A stretch of 64,000 nt of DNA from Paenibacillus mellifer (GCF_023195895.1 NZ_JALPRK010000014.1:62001-126000); one strand, 5' to 3'; positions 36,997 to 47,180 are shown, counted from the first letter of the stretch. A program made the numbers and translations. The notes: a model not told the origin generated them from the sequence alone.

Positions 36997-39183
36997 CTAT
37001 ACGGTGAACTTGGACAACGACTCTTTCAAGCCGGTCGACACGTTCTCCAATTTGTTCGACAGCTGCACCAGCTGATCGCCGACGGTTTGCTGCTCGCTGG
37101 AGAGCGAGGCAACCTCTTCGGACGTAGCGGACGATTGTTGCGCAACCGCACTGACGTTGCTCATCGCTTCGGACAATACCGATTGCGATTCGTTCAGTTG
37201 GTCGATGGAAGCCGTCACGGAATCGAGATGATGGACGAAACCTTCCATTTGCTGCTGCACGGATACGAAAATTTGGCTGGTTTCCTGTACCGACGCGATT
37301 TGCTCCTGGAAGATCGGACTCGCTTCGGATAGGGTTTTGACCGTTTCGTTCATCTCTTTCTGAATCGTATCCGTAATTTCACCAACCATGGTGATCGATT
37401 GACGGGATTGATCCGCCAATTGACGAATCTCATCGGCAACGACCATGAACCCTCGGCCGGCAGCACCTGCGCGAGCCGCTTCAATCGTAGCGTTCAGCGA
37501 CAGGATATTCGTTTGTTGCGTAATGTTCTGCATCACATCAAGCACTTTCAAGACGGACCCTGTGCTCGCTTTGAGCGAGTCGACTTTGGCGGTCAACGCA
37601 TTGATCATTTCGACGGTCATGTTGGTTTTCTCCATCAATCCGCCCAAAAACTCGGTCCCTTGCTGACTGGATTTCTCCACCTGACGTGCCGAGTTTTCCA
37701 TCTCTTTGTTCGTTTGGATGACTCGTTCCATCTGACGGGAAATATTCTCTGTCAGCTCATTGCCGCGTTCAGCTTCGTTCGCCAAGCTGGTCGCCCCGTT
37801 AGCGATTTCTTCAGTCGCAACCGCGATTTCTTTAGCGGACAACGCCGTTTTGTTCGAGGCTTGTGTCAATTCAGTAGCTGTATCCAAAACATCCTGCGCG
37901 GAATGATTGGTCTGTTTGACGAGGGTAGTGATATTCTCCATCATCACGTTAAAGCTCACCGTCAGTTGACCGATCTCATCCTTCGCTTTCGTATTCATCC
38001 GAACGTTCAGATTCCCTCGGGAGCCTTCCTCCATCAGGTTTCTCAACTTGCCGAGCGGATGCGCGATCATGCGAACCATCCAAATGCCAATCAGAATGGC
38101 GATAATCGCAACAACAACCAGGGAGAACATCGTAAACATCAGGATACGGTCTGCGCTTTTTGTCAGTTCCGCCGCATCCACGGTGCCGATCAACTTCCAA
38201 CCAGACGCCTGAGTGTTGAACGAGGCGAGAACAGAGTTGCCGCTTGCATCCTTGGTCCGAAGGCTGCCAAAAGGCTCGCTGCTTTGTCCCAGATTAAATT
38301 CGCTAGGTTTTCCCTCATCACCATCGACGGAGGAACCAACCACAATATTATCCTGTGTTAGCATTTGAAGTTTGGAGTTTTCCCCCAATTTAACTTCTTT
38401 CAAATAACCGTTCAATACGTCCAAATTAACATCGGTGATCAGAACGAAACGTTTCATACTGTTGACACTTTGTACCGAGCGAGCTAGGCGGAAGACTTGT
38501 GTGTTCTTCCCTTCGGATGGAACATTCAACCAAACCGTCTTGGTTGCGCCGGCTAGATCCTTGAACCAAGCCTCTTCACGCACGGTGGCCAAGAAATTGA
38601 TATCCGCGCTGCCCGAAGTTACATCATCCACGATTTTGTCCGCCGACAACATGTAAACCGCTGAAACTCCCTTAGTTGAGAATGTTAGCGTATTCAAGCG
38701 AGTTCTCATCTTGTTGGTTGCGGTAAACTTGTCATAGTCCGTAAGGTTCGACAAGGAAGCATCCATGATGGCATTTTGCATTTCGTCGTCCAGGAACATT
38801 TGCTGCAGATTCTCTTCATACTTTTGCATGACGATATCCAGCTTTTGCGAGGTCTGAACAATCGTCTGAAGGTTGGCTTGTTCCGCATTGTCCTGAATCG
38901 TCCCCTTCGCCATTTGGGAAGACATAATCCCGATGGTCAGCACGAAAAACATGATTGCAATAAAGAAAATCAGGAACAACCGAATGCCTACCGACTTCGA
39001 AGGATTGATTTGTTTAGGTAATTTGTCCTGCAGTGAAGCCAACAAAGCTTTGAAATTAAACGGAGTTTTGCCTGATGGATTGCTTGCTTTTGACTTGGTC
39101 CGTTCTCCCTTTTGCTTCTTTTGCTTCTTTTCCTTCATCTTGTTGTTAGTTGCTTGGTCCTCGTTCTTCGGAACCAGACTCAT
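36997..39183 (-). CDS. Methyl-accepting chemotaxis protein
   Basis: About 728 residues. An unusually long, lysine-rich cytoplasmic N-terminus (about 65 residues) precedes the first membrane helix. A dCache-type sensor region (about 95-345) is outside, then helix 2, a HAMP domain (about 370-425) and a long signalling coiled coil with the hairpin tip EIRQLADQSRQS-type region near residue 590. It senses an unknown ligand and signals through CheA/CheW. ATG at 39183 follows GGGTG by 6 nt; a GTG three codons earlier is possible. A SigD-like promoter lies upstream. Confidence 0.9.
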   Translation of the reverse strand: MSLVPKNEDQATNNKMKEKKQKKQKGERTKSKASNPSGKTPFNFKALLASLQDKLPKQINPSKSVGIRLFLIFFIAIMFFVLTIGIMSSQMAKGTIQDNAEQANLQTIVQTSQKLDIVMQKYEENLQQMFLDDEMQNAIMDASLSNLTDYDKFTATNKMRTRLNTLTFSTKGVSAVYMLSADKIVDDVTSGSADINFLATVREEAWFKDLAGATKTVWLNVPSEGKNTQVFRLARSVQSVNSMKRFVLITDVNLDVLNGYLKEVKLGENSKLQMLTQDNIVVGSSVDGDEGKPSEFNLGQSSEPFGSLRTKDASGNSVLASFNTQASGWKLIGTVDAAELTKSADRILMFTMFSLVVVAIIAILIGIWMVRMIAHPLGKLRNLMEEGSRGNLNVRMNTKAKDEIGQLTVSFNVMMENITTLVKQTNHSAQDVLDTATELTQASNKTALSAKEIAVATEEIANGATSLANEAERGNELTENISRQMERVIQTNKEMENSARQVEKSSQQGTEFLGGLMEKTNMTVEMINALTAKVDSLKASTGSVLKVLDVMQNITQQTNILSLNATIEAARAGAAGRGFMVVADEIRQLADQSRQSITMVGEITDTIQKEMNETVKTLSEASPIFQEQIASVQETSQIFVSVQQQMEGFVHHLDSVTASIDQLNESQSVLSEAMSNVSAVAQQSSATSEEVASLSSEQQTVGDQLVQLSNKLENVSTGLKESLSKFTV

Positions 39184-39316
39184 GTTGATCACCCGCCACT
39201 CTTAATAGTTGCAGACCCCAGTTTTTGGGCTTGAGGTCATGCATAAAACAGTTAGTTGTTCACATCTCTCGTCAGCTACTCAAAATATTCGACAATACCT
39301 GACGTTCTCCTCTATA

Positions 39317-39344
39317 ATATCGGTTTCATATGTATCGGATTTTA
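39317..39344 (-). promoter_or_regulatory. SigD-like promoter of the chemoreceptor gene
   Basis: Reading leftward, TAAA (39344-39341), 16-bp spacer, ACCGATAT (39324-39317). This is close to the SigD flagellar/chemotaxis pattern TAAA-N15-GCCGATAA, with one extra spacer base or a one-base shift of the -35. Confidence 0.6.
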
Positions 39345-39364
39345 AATAATCTTGACAAAAAACA

Positions 39365-39402
39365 CAAAAAAGGGCCTTTCGTCCTATAAACGAACAGGCC
39401 CC
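39365..39402 (-). terminator. Terminator after trhP2
   Basis: Reading leftward, GGGGCCTGTTCGT, loop, GACGAAAGGCCC and six T residues. Confidence 0.88.
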
Positions 39403-39422
39403 AAAGCATATTGATTTTTACA

Positions 39423-40757
39423 TTACTTCTTTTTCCGCATCATATCGAAATAGGATACTGGCTGCTCGACCTTTAATTTGATTCGTTGCAGCGGGTGACG
39501 GGCGGCATCCAGTTCATTTCCGGCCTCGTCGTAAATGGTTCCGACCGTTTGCTTAAAGAAGGTGCCTCCCGGGCCAAAAAACTCCACCTCTTGCCCAGGT
39601 TTAAAATGATTCCGCTGTTGAATCGTCGCCATTCCGGTCGTTTCGTCATATTCCATGACCAATCCGGCGAAATCATAAGGCGCCGCTTTTTCTTCCGGCT
39701 CGTAAATATGATCTTCATGATCCGGAGTATCGTAGAAAAATCCCGTGTTCAGCGGGCGATTCGCCGCCTTATTGATTTCTTCAATCCACTCCGGCTTCAG
39801 GACATAATTGTCCGGATCCGCCATGTAGGCATCAATTGCTTGCCGATAAACGTTAACAACCGTCGCCACATAATGGATCGACTTCATCCGGCCTTCAATT
39901 TTGAAGCTGTCCACGCCAACATCGATCAAATCGGGAACATGCCCAATCATACACAAATCCTTTGAACCCATCGTAAACGCGTTGTCCTCTTCCTCGAACA
40001 AAGGAAGCTGAGTTACGCCCAGGCGGAACTTCTCCAACACCTTGTTATCGCGGGCCTCTTCCTGAGAGATCCATTCCCCCTCCGAACGCGCATCCGTAAA
40101 CAGATCGTATTTCCAGCGGCAGGATTGGCAGCAGCCTCCCCGATTGGAGTCGCGGTCGGTGAAATGGTTCGACAACACGCATCTCCCTGAAAAAGAAGAG
40201 CACATCGCGCCATGAATAAACGCCTCAATCTCAATGTCGACATGACGTTTAATCTCCTCGATTTCTTCCAGGCTGGTCTCACGTCCCAGCACGACTCGCG
40301 GTAAACCCTGGTCCTTCCAAAATTGAACCGCCTGCCAATTGACGGTCGACTGTTGGGTGCTGAGGTGAACCTCCAATTCTGGTACAACCCGCTGGGCCGT
40401 TTCAATGATCACCGGATCAGCAACAATAATCGCTGCGATTCCCGCCTCGTACAGATTCCGCAGATATTCCTCGATGCCCTCCAAATCCTCGTTATGGGCG
40501 TAGATATTTGTGGCGACAAACACTTTCGCGCCGTATTTCTTGGCAAAATCCACGCCTTCCCGCATTTCTTCGAAACTGAAGTTATCCGCATTGGAACGAA
40601 GGCCGTATTGTTGTCCCCCGATATACACGGCGTCGGCACCGTAATGGACGGCGAATTTCAGTTTTTCCAGATTACCCGCCGGGGCGAGCAGTTCGGGTTT
40701 CGTCAACCGGTTACGTTTCCCCGCATATTTCGGCATATGTTTCTCCGCTGTTTGCAT
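39423..40757 (-). CDS. trhP2: U32 family protein TrhP2 (tRNA 5-hydroxyuridine synthesis)
   Basis: 444 residues, matching Bacillus YrrO. The N-terminal barrel starts PELLAPAGNLEKLKFAVHYGADAVY-like, with the U32 signature FIHGAMCSSFSGRCVLSNH (about residues 188-206) and cysteines in GGCCQSCRW; the C-terminal 100 residues form a beta-barrel domain. Although filed as collagenase-like peptidase, YrrN/YrrO are needed for prephenate-dependent hydroxylation of U34 in tRNA. It follows trhP1 and mltG on the same strand; a repeat element separates it from trhP1. Confidence 0.9.
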   Translation of the reverse strand: MQTAEKHMPKYAGKRNRLTKPELLAPAGNLEKLKFAVHYGADAVYIGGQQYGLRSNADNFSFEEMREGVDFAKKYGAKVFVATNIYAHNEDLEGIEEYLRNLYEAGIAAIIVADPVIIETAQRVVPELEVHLSTQQSTVNWQAVQFWKDQGLPRVVLGRETSLEEIEEIKRHVDIEIEAFIHGAMCSSFSGRCVLSNHFTDRDSNRGGCCQSCRWKYDLFTDARSEGEWISQEEARDNKVLEKFRLGVTQLPLFEEEDNAFTMGSKDLCMIGHVPDLIDVGVDSFKIEGRMKSIHYVATVVNVYRQAIDAYMADPDNYVLKPEWIEEINKAANRPLNTGFFYDTPDHEDHIYEPEEKAAPYDFAGLVMEYDETTGMATIQQRNHFKPGQEVEFFGPGGTFFKQTVGTIYDEAGNELDAARHPLQRIKLKVEQPVSYFDMMRKKK

Positions 40758-40808
40758 CTTCGTTCACCTCTCATTTTTTAAGATTTTTGAATGTTAAAGC
40801 TTTAAATC

Positions 40809-40980
40809 AGGTCAAAAAGTCGGCTTTTCAGCACCGAGAAGGTTGGATGAAGCTAGGGACTGAGTAGCGCAGCGTAGGTGAGCCTACGTGAGCAACGGAA
40901 GGCCCGGCTGAATTCAAGATTCGATGTCGATTAAGCCTCCACGATTCAACATCGTGATCAAAAGCCGACTTTTTGACTTC
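40809..40980 (-). repeat. Dispersed inverted-repeat element, copy 2 (long form, complete)
   Basis: Ends are a perfect 18-bp inverted repeat: GTCAAAAAGTCGGCTTTT at 40811-40828 and its complement at 40960-40977. The interior holds TTGGATGAAGCTAGGGACTG, CGTGAGCAACGGAAG, TGAATTCAAGATTCGATGTCG and ATCGTGATCA, shared with the copies at 8.6 and 60.5 kb. It separates trhP1 from trhP2 and ends about 4 bp from the trhP1 stop. No ORF inside. Confidence 0.85.
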
Positions 40981-40983
40981 CTC

Positions 40984-41919
40984 TCAATAGACTTGTTCTT
41001 TGTAGAAGAAGCCGAAGGTAAGCTCCCGCTCCGGATCTTGCACATCCCGGATGGCCTCGATCCAGCTCTCATCAAGCTCGTACCCTTTCGGATCGCGGAA
41101 ATAGGCCTCAATCGCCATGCGATACGAGGTAATCACAATTTCGTTATAAGCCTCCGGCTTCAGCAGCGTCTCGATTTTGAAGCTGTCGACACCTGAAGCC
41201 ATCAGCAGGTGCAAATCTTCCAAAATACAGATATCGTCGGAACTCATAATATGCGTTCCGTTAGCATCCTCGAAAATCGGGAATTTCTCATCTGGCCGCT
41301 CCGCCTCGACGAGGAATAATCCGCGTTTCAAGCCCAGATCACTACCCGGTACGACCGGACGTCCTTGATGCGTCATATAGCTTTGCACCAAGCTGCGTTT
41401 CGAGTGATATATATTAGTCATTCCATGAACCTGAACCTCCGACTCGATGTTTAGCGAGGAGGGCATCGCAGTGATCTCGTCCATGTTCAACTCGCGTGCC
41501 AACATGACTCGGGAGGCTCCCTTCGCACCCCAATAGTTGGCGGTGGCATAGTTGGTGGAAGTCATCTCGGCGTTCCAATGCAGCTTCAATTGTGGAGCCA
41601 ACTTGTGCACTGTCTGGAGCACAGAGGGATCACCAAATTCGATTGCGTCCACACCGCATTCCGCCAATTGCTTTACATAATCGGACAACCCCTCCAACAT
41701 TGAATTGGTCATCAGGTTGTTGAGGCTGACGTAAATTTTGGCTCTGTATTCACGCGCCACTTGTACGGCCTCGGCGATGTCCCGGGTCGTCATGTCACCA
41801 GGGAGGCGCATTCCGTATTTGGATTCACCGATCAGGGCTGCATCAGCCCCTGCTTCAAAGTAACGCTTTAGTTCTTCCAGCGAACCGGCAGGGACCAACA
41901 GTTCCGGTTTTTTGCTCAT
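40984..41919 (-). CDS. trhP1: U32 family protein TrhP1 (tRNA 5-hydroxyuridine synthesis)
   Basis: 311 residues, matching Bacillus YrrN: a single U32 barrel (PELLVPAGSLEELKRYFEAG at the start) without the C-terminal domain of its partner. The usual cysteine-rich U32 signature is replaced by VHGMTNIYHSKRSLVQSYM, as expected for this paralogue. It works with TrhP2 in tRNA U34 hydroxylation. Located 15 bp after mltG. Confidence 0.87.
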   Translation of the reverse strand: MSKKPELLVPAGSLEELKRYFEAGADAALIGESKYGMRLPGDMTTRDIAEAVQVAREYRAKIYVSLNNLMTNSMLEGLSDYVKQLAECGVDAIEFGDPSVLQTVHKLAPQLKLHWNAEMTSTNYATANYWGAKGASRVMLARELNMDEITAMPSSLNIESEVQVHGMTNIYHSKRSLVQSYMTHQGRPVVPGSDLGLKRGLFLVEAERPDEKFPIFEDANGTHIMSSDDICILEDLHLLMASGVDSFKIETLLKPEAYNEIVITSYRMAIEAYFRDPKGYELDESWIEAIRDVQDPERELTFGFFYKEQVY

Positions 41920-41934
41920 CTGTTACTACCACCT

Positions 41935-42990
41935 TTATTTATTGGCCATAGCCTTGCTAGTCTCGATGTTCTTCAAATGCTCTTTATAGGTCTTGGCAAA
42001 CAGATGCTCCCCGCTGCCATCCTTCTTCGTTACGTAGAACAGGTACTCCGAATCCTTTGGCGTCAGCGCCGCTTCAATCGATTTGAGACTTGGGGCGGCG
42101 ATAGGTCCCGGCGGTAGTCCTTCGTATAAATAAGTATTGTAGGGGCTGTCCACGCTTCTTAAATCCGAATTCAGCAGACGCTCCTTCGGTTTATCCAGCA
42201 CATACTGCACCGTGGCGTCGATTTCCAGCTTCATTCCGTCCTTCAGTCGGTTGTAGATAACCCCGGCCACCATGGGGCGCTCGGTATCAACAACAACCTC
42301 GCGCTCCACCAGCGAAGCGACCGTCATCAGCTCGCCGAGGGTAAGCCCGCGAGCCTGCAGTTTTTGAGCGAAATCGGGAATTCCGCCAAGCCGTACTCCC
42401 GTTTCCTGCAGCATGCGAGTAATAATATCCCGTTCATTACTGCCTTTTTTCAGCTCATAGGTTTCTGGGAACAAATACCCTTCCAGTCGATACGTCAATT
42501 GCTCATCCGCCGGAATTTGAGATAACAACTCATCGTTAAGCTCGGCTGCATTCTTCGCTAACTGCAAGAACACCTCTTTGTCGGCCAAGCCTTCCTCAGC
42601 TAGCTTGTCGGCCATTTGCTTAACGGTAAAGCCTTCGGGAATCGTAAACCGGATCATTTCCGCTTTGATCACGTCGCCGCTGTTCAGCTTGGCGATGATC
42701 TCGTCATACGTGACCCCCGGTTTCATCTCGTAGACTCCAGCCTGAAACCTGCTGCCTTCCGACTTCCATTTTAAATACGAAACGAACAAAAAGGAATTTT
42801 TAATTAGTCCCTGGTTTTCCAGCAACTCCGCAATCCCCGATGTCCCCGTTCCCGGTTCAATCGTGAGCTTGACCGTCTGCTCCTTCGCTTCGACAGGTTG
42901 CATGCCTGTGTATACATAGATTCCGGCAGCTCCTACGCCGATGATTACAAGTAACAGCAGGACAGTCAGCCATTTCAGCGCCTTTCTCAA
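41935..42990 (-). CDS. mltG: Endolytic transglycosylase MltG
   Basis: 351 residues: one membrane helix (about 8-28), a LysM-like subdomain (about 35-150, IPEGFTVKQMADKL) and the YceG catalytic domain. The catalytic glutamate is in VASLVEREV (about residue 223). It cleaves nascent glycan strands at the membrane and limits their length. Corresponds to Bacillus YrrL in the same neighbourhood, between yrzB-type genes and trhP1. Confidence 0.93.
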   Translation of the reverse strand: MRKALKWLTVLLLLVIIGVGAAGIYVYTGMQPVEAKEQTVKLTIEPGTGTSGIAELLENQGLIKNSFLFVSYLKWKSEGSRFQAGVYEMKPGVTYDEIIAKLNSGDVIKAEMIRFTIPEGFTVKQMADKLAEEGLADKEVFLQLAKNAAELNDELLSQIPADEQLTYRLEGYLFPETYELKKGSNERDIITRMLQETGVRLGGIPDFAQKLQARGLTLGELMTVASLVEREVVVDTERPMVAGVIYNRLKDGMKLEIDATVQYVLDKPKERLLNSDLRSVDSPYNTYLYEGLPPGPIAAPSLKSIEAALTPKDSEYLFYVTKKDGSGEHLFAKTYKEHLKNIETSKAMANK

Positions 42991-43010
42991 ACCGCTTCCC
43001 CCTTAACAGC

Positions 43011-43040
43011 CAAAAAGAGCGGCAAAAAACCCGCTCTTTC
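43011..43040 (-). terminator. Hairpin between the DUF1292 gene and mltG
   Basis: AAAGAGCGG, loop GTTTTTTG, CCGCTCTTT, with T-rich flanks on both sides. It probably terminates the ireB-ruvX-yrzB transcript before mltG, only 20 bp before the mltG start. Confidence 0.7.
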
Positions 43041-43077
43041 CGGACTGATCTATCGTGCTCCTGCAACGCCTTCCCAG

Positions 43078-43377
43078 CTACTCCGGAAAGGTCAATTCGT
43101 CATAAAGCTCGGATACGTTCTCCCATTCCTCGTCGTCATCGATCGTTACCAGCTCCAGCTCGTCGCCGGTCATCACAATCTTGAAAATCTCCGGTTCTTC
43201 GTCTTTGGATGCATTCTCTAGCATTAATACCGCATAAGACGCTCCAGCCACGTCAAACTCCTGAACGACTTGATAATAGGAGGCATTGCCTGATTCGTCC
43301 TCCAGCTCCACGATTGGGCCGAAAGCGTCGCGAACCCGCGACGTCAGGACCGCTTGGTCTGCCGTAAAATCAGTCAT
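43078..43377 (-). CDS. DUF1292 family protein (YrzB-like), second copy
   Basis: About 99 residues, strongly acidic, with the DUF1292 pattern of short beta strands (VELEDESGNASYYQVVQEF, EIFKIV, and a terminal DDDEEWENV). Function unknown in the family. ATG at 43377 has GGAG 9 nt upstream and overlaps the end of the first DUF1292 gene by 8 bp, so it is translationally coupled. Longer in-frame starts would overlap much further and add basic residues foreign to the family. Confidence 0.82.
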   Translation of the reverse strand: MTDFTADQAVLTSRVRDAFGPIVELEDESGNASYYQVVQEFDVAGASYAVLMLENASKDEEPEIFKIVMTGDELELVTIDDDEEWENVSELYDELTFPE

Positions 43378-43687
43378 TTCCATCTTCTCCGTCAAACTCG
43401 TCGATGAGCGTATTAAACGTCTCCTCAACAATTTCCCATTCTTCATCGCTTTCGATCGTGTACAGCTTCAGGTCATCGCCGTCTTCCTCGTAACGGAACG
43501 CGTATACCTCTTCGCTCTCTTCATCTTCATTCCCATCAGAATCCAGAGGAACGACCATCATATACTTGGCGTCCGAACCGTCGACTTCGAATTTCATAAT
43601 CACTTCGAACTCTTCTTCATTGCCCTCTTCATCGGGGATATAAATAATTTCCGGTTCTTCTTCATTTCCGATACGATCTTTAGACAT
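43370..43687 (-). CDS. DUF1292 family protein (YrzB-like), first copy
   Basis: 105 residues, very acidic. DEEGNEEEFEVIMKFEV and YAFRYEEDGDDLKLYTI follow the DUF1292 pattern, ending with SDEEWEIVEETFNTL, which parallels the end of the second copy. It occupies the position of Bacillus yrzB after ruvX; the second copy looks like a tandem duplication. Function unknown. Confidence 0.85.
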   Translation of the reverse strand: MSKDRIGNEEEPEIIYIPDEEGNEEEFEVIMKFEVDGSDAKYMMVVPLDSDGNEDEESEEVYAFRYEEDGDDLKLYTIESDEEWEIVEETFNTLIDEFDGEDGND

Positions 43688-43699
43688 ACGCGATCACCC

Positions 43700-44116
43700 T
43701 CACTTTATACTCTTAGAGTCCAAATAGTTTTGCAAAATCAAGCTGGCGGCCATCTTGTCGACGACACCTTTGCGTTTCTTCCGGCTGACATCCGCTTCCA
43801 GCAGCGTTCGCTGCGCTGAAACGGTGGTCAGCCGTTCGTCCCAGAGATGCACGGGCAGGCCCAGCCTGCTCCGAAGCTCCTCGGCAAACGCCATGCATAT
43901 TTCTCCCCGGGGACCAATCGTGCCGTTCATATTCTTCGGCAGACCAACGACAATCTCCTCCACCTCGTGCTGTTTCACCAGCTCGGCGATGCGTTCGAAC
44001 TCGCTGCCTTCCCTCCGGCGCTCGATCGTTTCGAGACCTTGGGCGGTCCAGCCTAGACTATCGCTCACGGCTACTCCGATCCGACGGTCCCCGTAATCCA
44101 GACCCATGATTTTCAT
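43700..44116 (-). CDS. ruvX: Holliday junction resolvase-like protein RuvX/YqgF
   Basis: 138 residues with the RNase H-like fold. Acidic catalytic residues lie in [16 protein letters not shown] (D6), in the segment [10 protein letters not shown] plus E54-like region, and in the C-terminal [10 protein letters not shown]. Members process 16S rRNA precursor ends; a resolvase role was first proposed. Equivalent to Bacillus YrrK, between ireB and yrzB. Confidence 0.92.
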   Translation of the reverse strand: MKIMGLDYGDRRIGVAVSDSLGWTAQGLETIERRREGSEFERIAELVKQHEVEEIVVGLPKNMNGTIGPRGEICMAFAEELRSRLGLPVHLWDERLTTVSAQRTLLEADVSRKKRKGVVDKMAASLILQNYLDSKSIK

Positions 44117-44125
44117 GTGTTGCTC

Positions 44126-44386
44126 CTATCGGTGGCCCGCCATGTAGAAACGTACCAGTTCTTCAATCAGTTCGTCCCTTTCCTTCTTGCGGACCAAACT
44201 TCGCGCATTGTTATGACGCGGTATATAGGCCGGATCTCCCGACAACAGATATCCGACGATCTGGTTAACCGGATTGTATTCCTTCTCCTGCAACGCCTGG
44301 TAAACCGTAAGAAGAATTTCCTGCGCCGACGCCTCTAGTTCATCGCCTTTGACGTTAAATTTGACGGTTTTATCCATGGAGTCCAT
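44126..44386 (-). CDS. IreB family regulatory phosphoprotein
   Basis: About 86 residues. The DKTVKFNV segment carries the threonine position that the PASTA kinase IreK phosphorylates in Enterococcus; [20 protein letters not shown] and [13 protein letters not shown] are family-typical. Equivalent to Bacillus YrzL. ATG at 44386 lies 5 nt after GAGGTG; an in-frame start 24 bp upstream is less likely. First gene of a run ireB-ruvX-DUF1292-DUF1292. Confidence 0.9.
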   Translation of the reverse strand: MDSMDKTVKFNVKGDELEASAQEILLTVYQALQEKEYNPVNQIVGYLLSGDPAYIPRHNNARSLVRKKERDELIEELVRFYMAGHR

Positions 44387-44519
44387 GATGACACCTCGCT
44401 TCTTCGACATACGCCTTTATGATCGCAGCTCATTTCCTCTTAGCCTAATCATACTATACCATATCATGGGTTCCATAAGGAAATTTTCACGGGTTGACCC
44501 CGTCAAATTTACCGTTCCT

Positions 44520-47144
44520 TTAGGCTTGGGAAGCAATCCATTCCGCAGCTCTCTTCAATGCTTCGTCCAGCTTGCTGGCATCCTTGCCACCCGCCTGGGC
44601 CATGTCCGGACGGCCGCCGCCGCCCCCGCCGCACACCGCCGCCACTTCCTTGACGAGCTTGCCGGCATGCAATCCGCGAGCCACTTCCTCTTTTGGCACG
44701 ACTACAACAAAATTCACCTTGTCTTCACTAGGCGCACCCAGCACCAGCACCGCATCCGGCAGCTTGGCTTTCAGTTCGTCGGCCAACGTGCGCAGCGCGT
44801 CCATACTTCCGGCTTGAACGTGTGCAGCCAGGAGTTGGGTTTGACCAACGCTGACCACCTGGCTCGTCAATTCACCGGCTTCGATTACACTCAACTTACT
44901 TTGCAGCGACTCATTCTCGCGACCGAGCTCCTTCAACTGCTGGAACAATCCTTCGACCCGTTTTGGCACGTCGTTCACATTCGATTTCAACAGGCCGGCT
45001 GCTTGCTTCAGCAAGTCAAGCTGACCATCCATGAATTGGTACGCGCCTCGTCCGGTCACCGCTTCGATCCGTCGCACACCGGAGCCAATGCCGCTTTCGC
45101 TGACGATTTTGAACAGGCCGATCTCCGCCGAATTGTTCACGTGGCAACCGCCGCACAACTCCAGGCTGTACTCGCCGACCTGGACAACGCGAACGATGTC
45201 CCCGTATTTCTCGCCGAACAACGCCATTGCCCCCATCGCTTTGGCTTCATCAATCGCCTTCAGCGAGGTTATCACCGGCAGCGCGTTCCAAATCTGCTCA
45301 TTCACGCGGCGTTCGATTTCCACCAATTCCTCCGGCGAAATGCTGCCAAGGTGGGAGAAGTCGAAGCGCAGGCGCTGCGGTTCAACAAGGGAACCGGCTT
45401 GATTCACATGTTCGCCGAGCGTTTCTTTTAGCGCCTTATGCAACAGATGGGTTGCCGTATGATTCTTCACCGTATGGCCGCGTTGTTCCTTGTTAACGGA
45501 AGCCGTAACTTCTGAACCGACTCGCAGTTCGCCGGCCTCTACCGTCACCTGATGGACATGCTGCCCGTGTGGTGCTTTAAACAAACCTTCTACAGTCGCA
45601 CTGCCGGAGCCGCTGCGAAGGGTCCCCTGGTCGCTGACCTGGCCGCCGCTTTCCGCATAGAAAGGCGTCGAAGCCAAAATAATTTGACCCGATTGGCCTG
45701 CACCAAGCGTATCCACGAAAGCGTCGTCAGCCACGATAGCGACGATGCTGGTAGTAACTTCAAGCTCATTATATCCAACGAATTCCGTTTTAGTCGTAAA
45801 ATCAGCCAGAACTCCGCCTTGCACCTTCATGCTGCCGCTCTCATGACGAGCGGCCCGGGCGCGTTCACGTTGCTCCTCCATGGCAGCTTCAAAGCCTTCA
45901 CGGTCGACACCCAGCCCGTGTTCCGCTGCAAAATCCTCAGTTAGATCCAGCGGGAATCCGTAAGTGTCGTACAGCTTAAAGGCATCCGCCCCGCTGATCA
46001 GCGTACGGCCGGCGGCCTTCGCTTCTCCGCTAATGTCCGCCAAAATCGCCAAGCCGTCGCTGAGCGTTTCGTGGAAACGTTCCTCCTCGACACGGATGAC
46101 CTTTTCGATAAATTCTCGTTTAGTTACAACGTCCGTATAATAGGTGCCCATGATGTCACCGACGGTCCCCACCAAGCCGAACATAAACGGCTTGTCCATT
46201 CCGATCAGCTTGCCATAACGCACCGCGCGGCGCAGCAGGCGACGAATGACGTAACCCCGGCCTTCGTTGGAAGGCAGCACGCCATCGGCTACAGCAAAGG
46301 TCACCGTGCGAATATGGTCGGCGATGACCTTGAGCGCCACATCACTTTCCTCCGCAGTACCGTATGTGACTCCGGCCATTTTTGCCGTTTGTTTAATAAT
46401 CGGTTGGAACAAGTCGGTATCGAAGTTGGAGTTCACATCCTGCAAAATAGAAGCGAACCGCTCCAGCCCCGCCCCGGTATCGATGTTCTTGTTCGGAAGC
46501 GGCGTATAGCTGCCGTCCTTATTATGGTTAAATTGCGAGAATACGAGGTTCCAGACCTCGAGGAACCGTTCGTTCTCCCCGCCCGGATAACATTCGGGAT
46601 CAGACAGGTCGCCGTAAGCGTCGCCGCGATCGTAGAAAATTTCCGTACAAGGTCCGCAAGGCCCCTCGCCGATGTCCCAGAAGTTATCCTCCAGCTTAAC
46701 GATACGCTCGGCCGGAAGGCCCACTTTCTCATTCCACAGCTTAAATGCTTCTTCATCCTCGGGATACACGGTGACCGATAGACGCTCCGGATCAAAGCCA
46801 ATCCATTTCTTGTCGGTCAGGAATTCCCAAGCCCAAGTGATTGCTTCCTCTTTAAAATAGTCCCCGATCGAGAAGTTGCCCAGCATTTCAAAAAACGTAT
46901 GGTGCCGGCGCGTCTTCCCGACGTTCTCGATATCATTGGTGCGAATGCACTTTTGCGAGTTTGTCAAACGTGGATTCTCCGGTTTGACACGCCCGTCAAA
47001 ATACGGCTTGAGCGGAGCCATCCCCGCGTTGATCCACAACAAAGATGGATCGTTATGCGGGACGAGCGAGGCGCTCGGTTCGATTTTATGGCCTTTACCG
47101 GCAAAGAACTCCAGCCATTTGGAACGAATTTCACTTGCTTTCAT
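44520..47144 (-). CDS. alaS: Alanine--tRNA ligase
   Basis: 874 residues in the standard order: class II aminoacylation domain (start to about 450), editing domain with zinc ligands HTATHLLH (about 565-572) and CGGCH (about 667-671), then the C-Ala coiled domain ending in a glycine-rich [15 protein letters not shown]. It charges tRNA-Ala and clears mischarged Ser and Gly. AGGAGG precedes the ATG. A T-box leader controls it. Confidence 0.97.
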   Translation of the reverse strand: MKASEIRSKWLEFFAGKGHKIEPSASLVPHNDPSLLWINAGMAPLKPYFDGRVKPENPRLTNSQKCIRTNDIENVGKTRRHHTFFEMLGNFSIGDYFKEEAITWAWEFLTDKKWIGFDPERLSVTVYPEDEEAFKLWNEKVGLPAERIVKLEDNFWDIGEGPCGPCTEIFYDRGDAYGDLSDPECYPGGENERFLEVWNLVFSQFNHNKDGSYTPLPNKNIDTGAGLERFASILQDVNSNFDTDLFQPIIKQTAKMAGVTYGTAEESDVALKVIADHIRTVTFAVADGVLPSNEGRGYVIRRLLRRAVRYGKLIGMDKPFMFGLVGTVGDIMGTYYTDVVTKREFIEKVIRVEEERFHETLSDGLAILADISGEAKAAGRTLISGADAFKLYDTYGFPLDLTEDFAAEHGLGVDREGFEAAMEEQRERARAARHESGSMKVQGGVLADFTTKTEFVGYNELEVTTSIVAIVADDAFVDTLGAGQSGQIILASTPFYAESGGQVSDQGTLRSGSGSATVEGLFKAPHGQHVHQVTVEAGELRVGSEVTASVNKEQRGHTVKNHTATHLLHKALKETLGEHVNQAGSLVEPQRLRFDFSHLGSISPEELVEIERRVNEQIWNALPVITSLKAIDEAKAMGAMALFGEKYGDIVRVVQVGEYSLELCGGCHVNNSAEIGLFKIVSESGIGSGVRRIEAVTGRGAYQFMDGQLDLLKQAAGLLKSNVNDVPKRVEGLFQQLKELGRENESLQSKLSVIEAGELTSQVVSVGQTQLLAAHVQAGSMDALRTLADELKAKLPDAVLVLGAPSEDKVNFVVVVPKEEVARGLHAGKLVKEVAAVCGGGGGGRPDMAQAGGKDASKLDEALKRAAEWIASQA

Positions 47145-47180
47145 CGTATTGACCTCCTAATTTATCCTCTAAAAAACACA

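Noticed and set aside
37399-38361. 320-codon plus-strand frame opposite the chemoreceptor
   Set aside because: Shadow of the coiled-coil region, which gives long open frames on the other strand.
44349-45431. 360-codon plus-strand frame opposite alaS
   Set aside because: Shadow; alaS motifs are intact on the minus strand.
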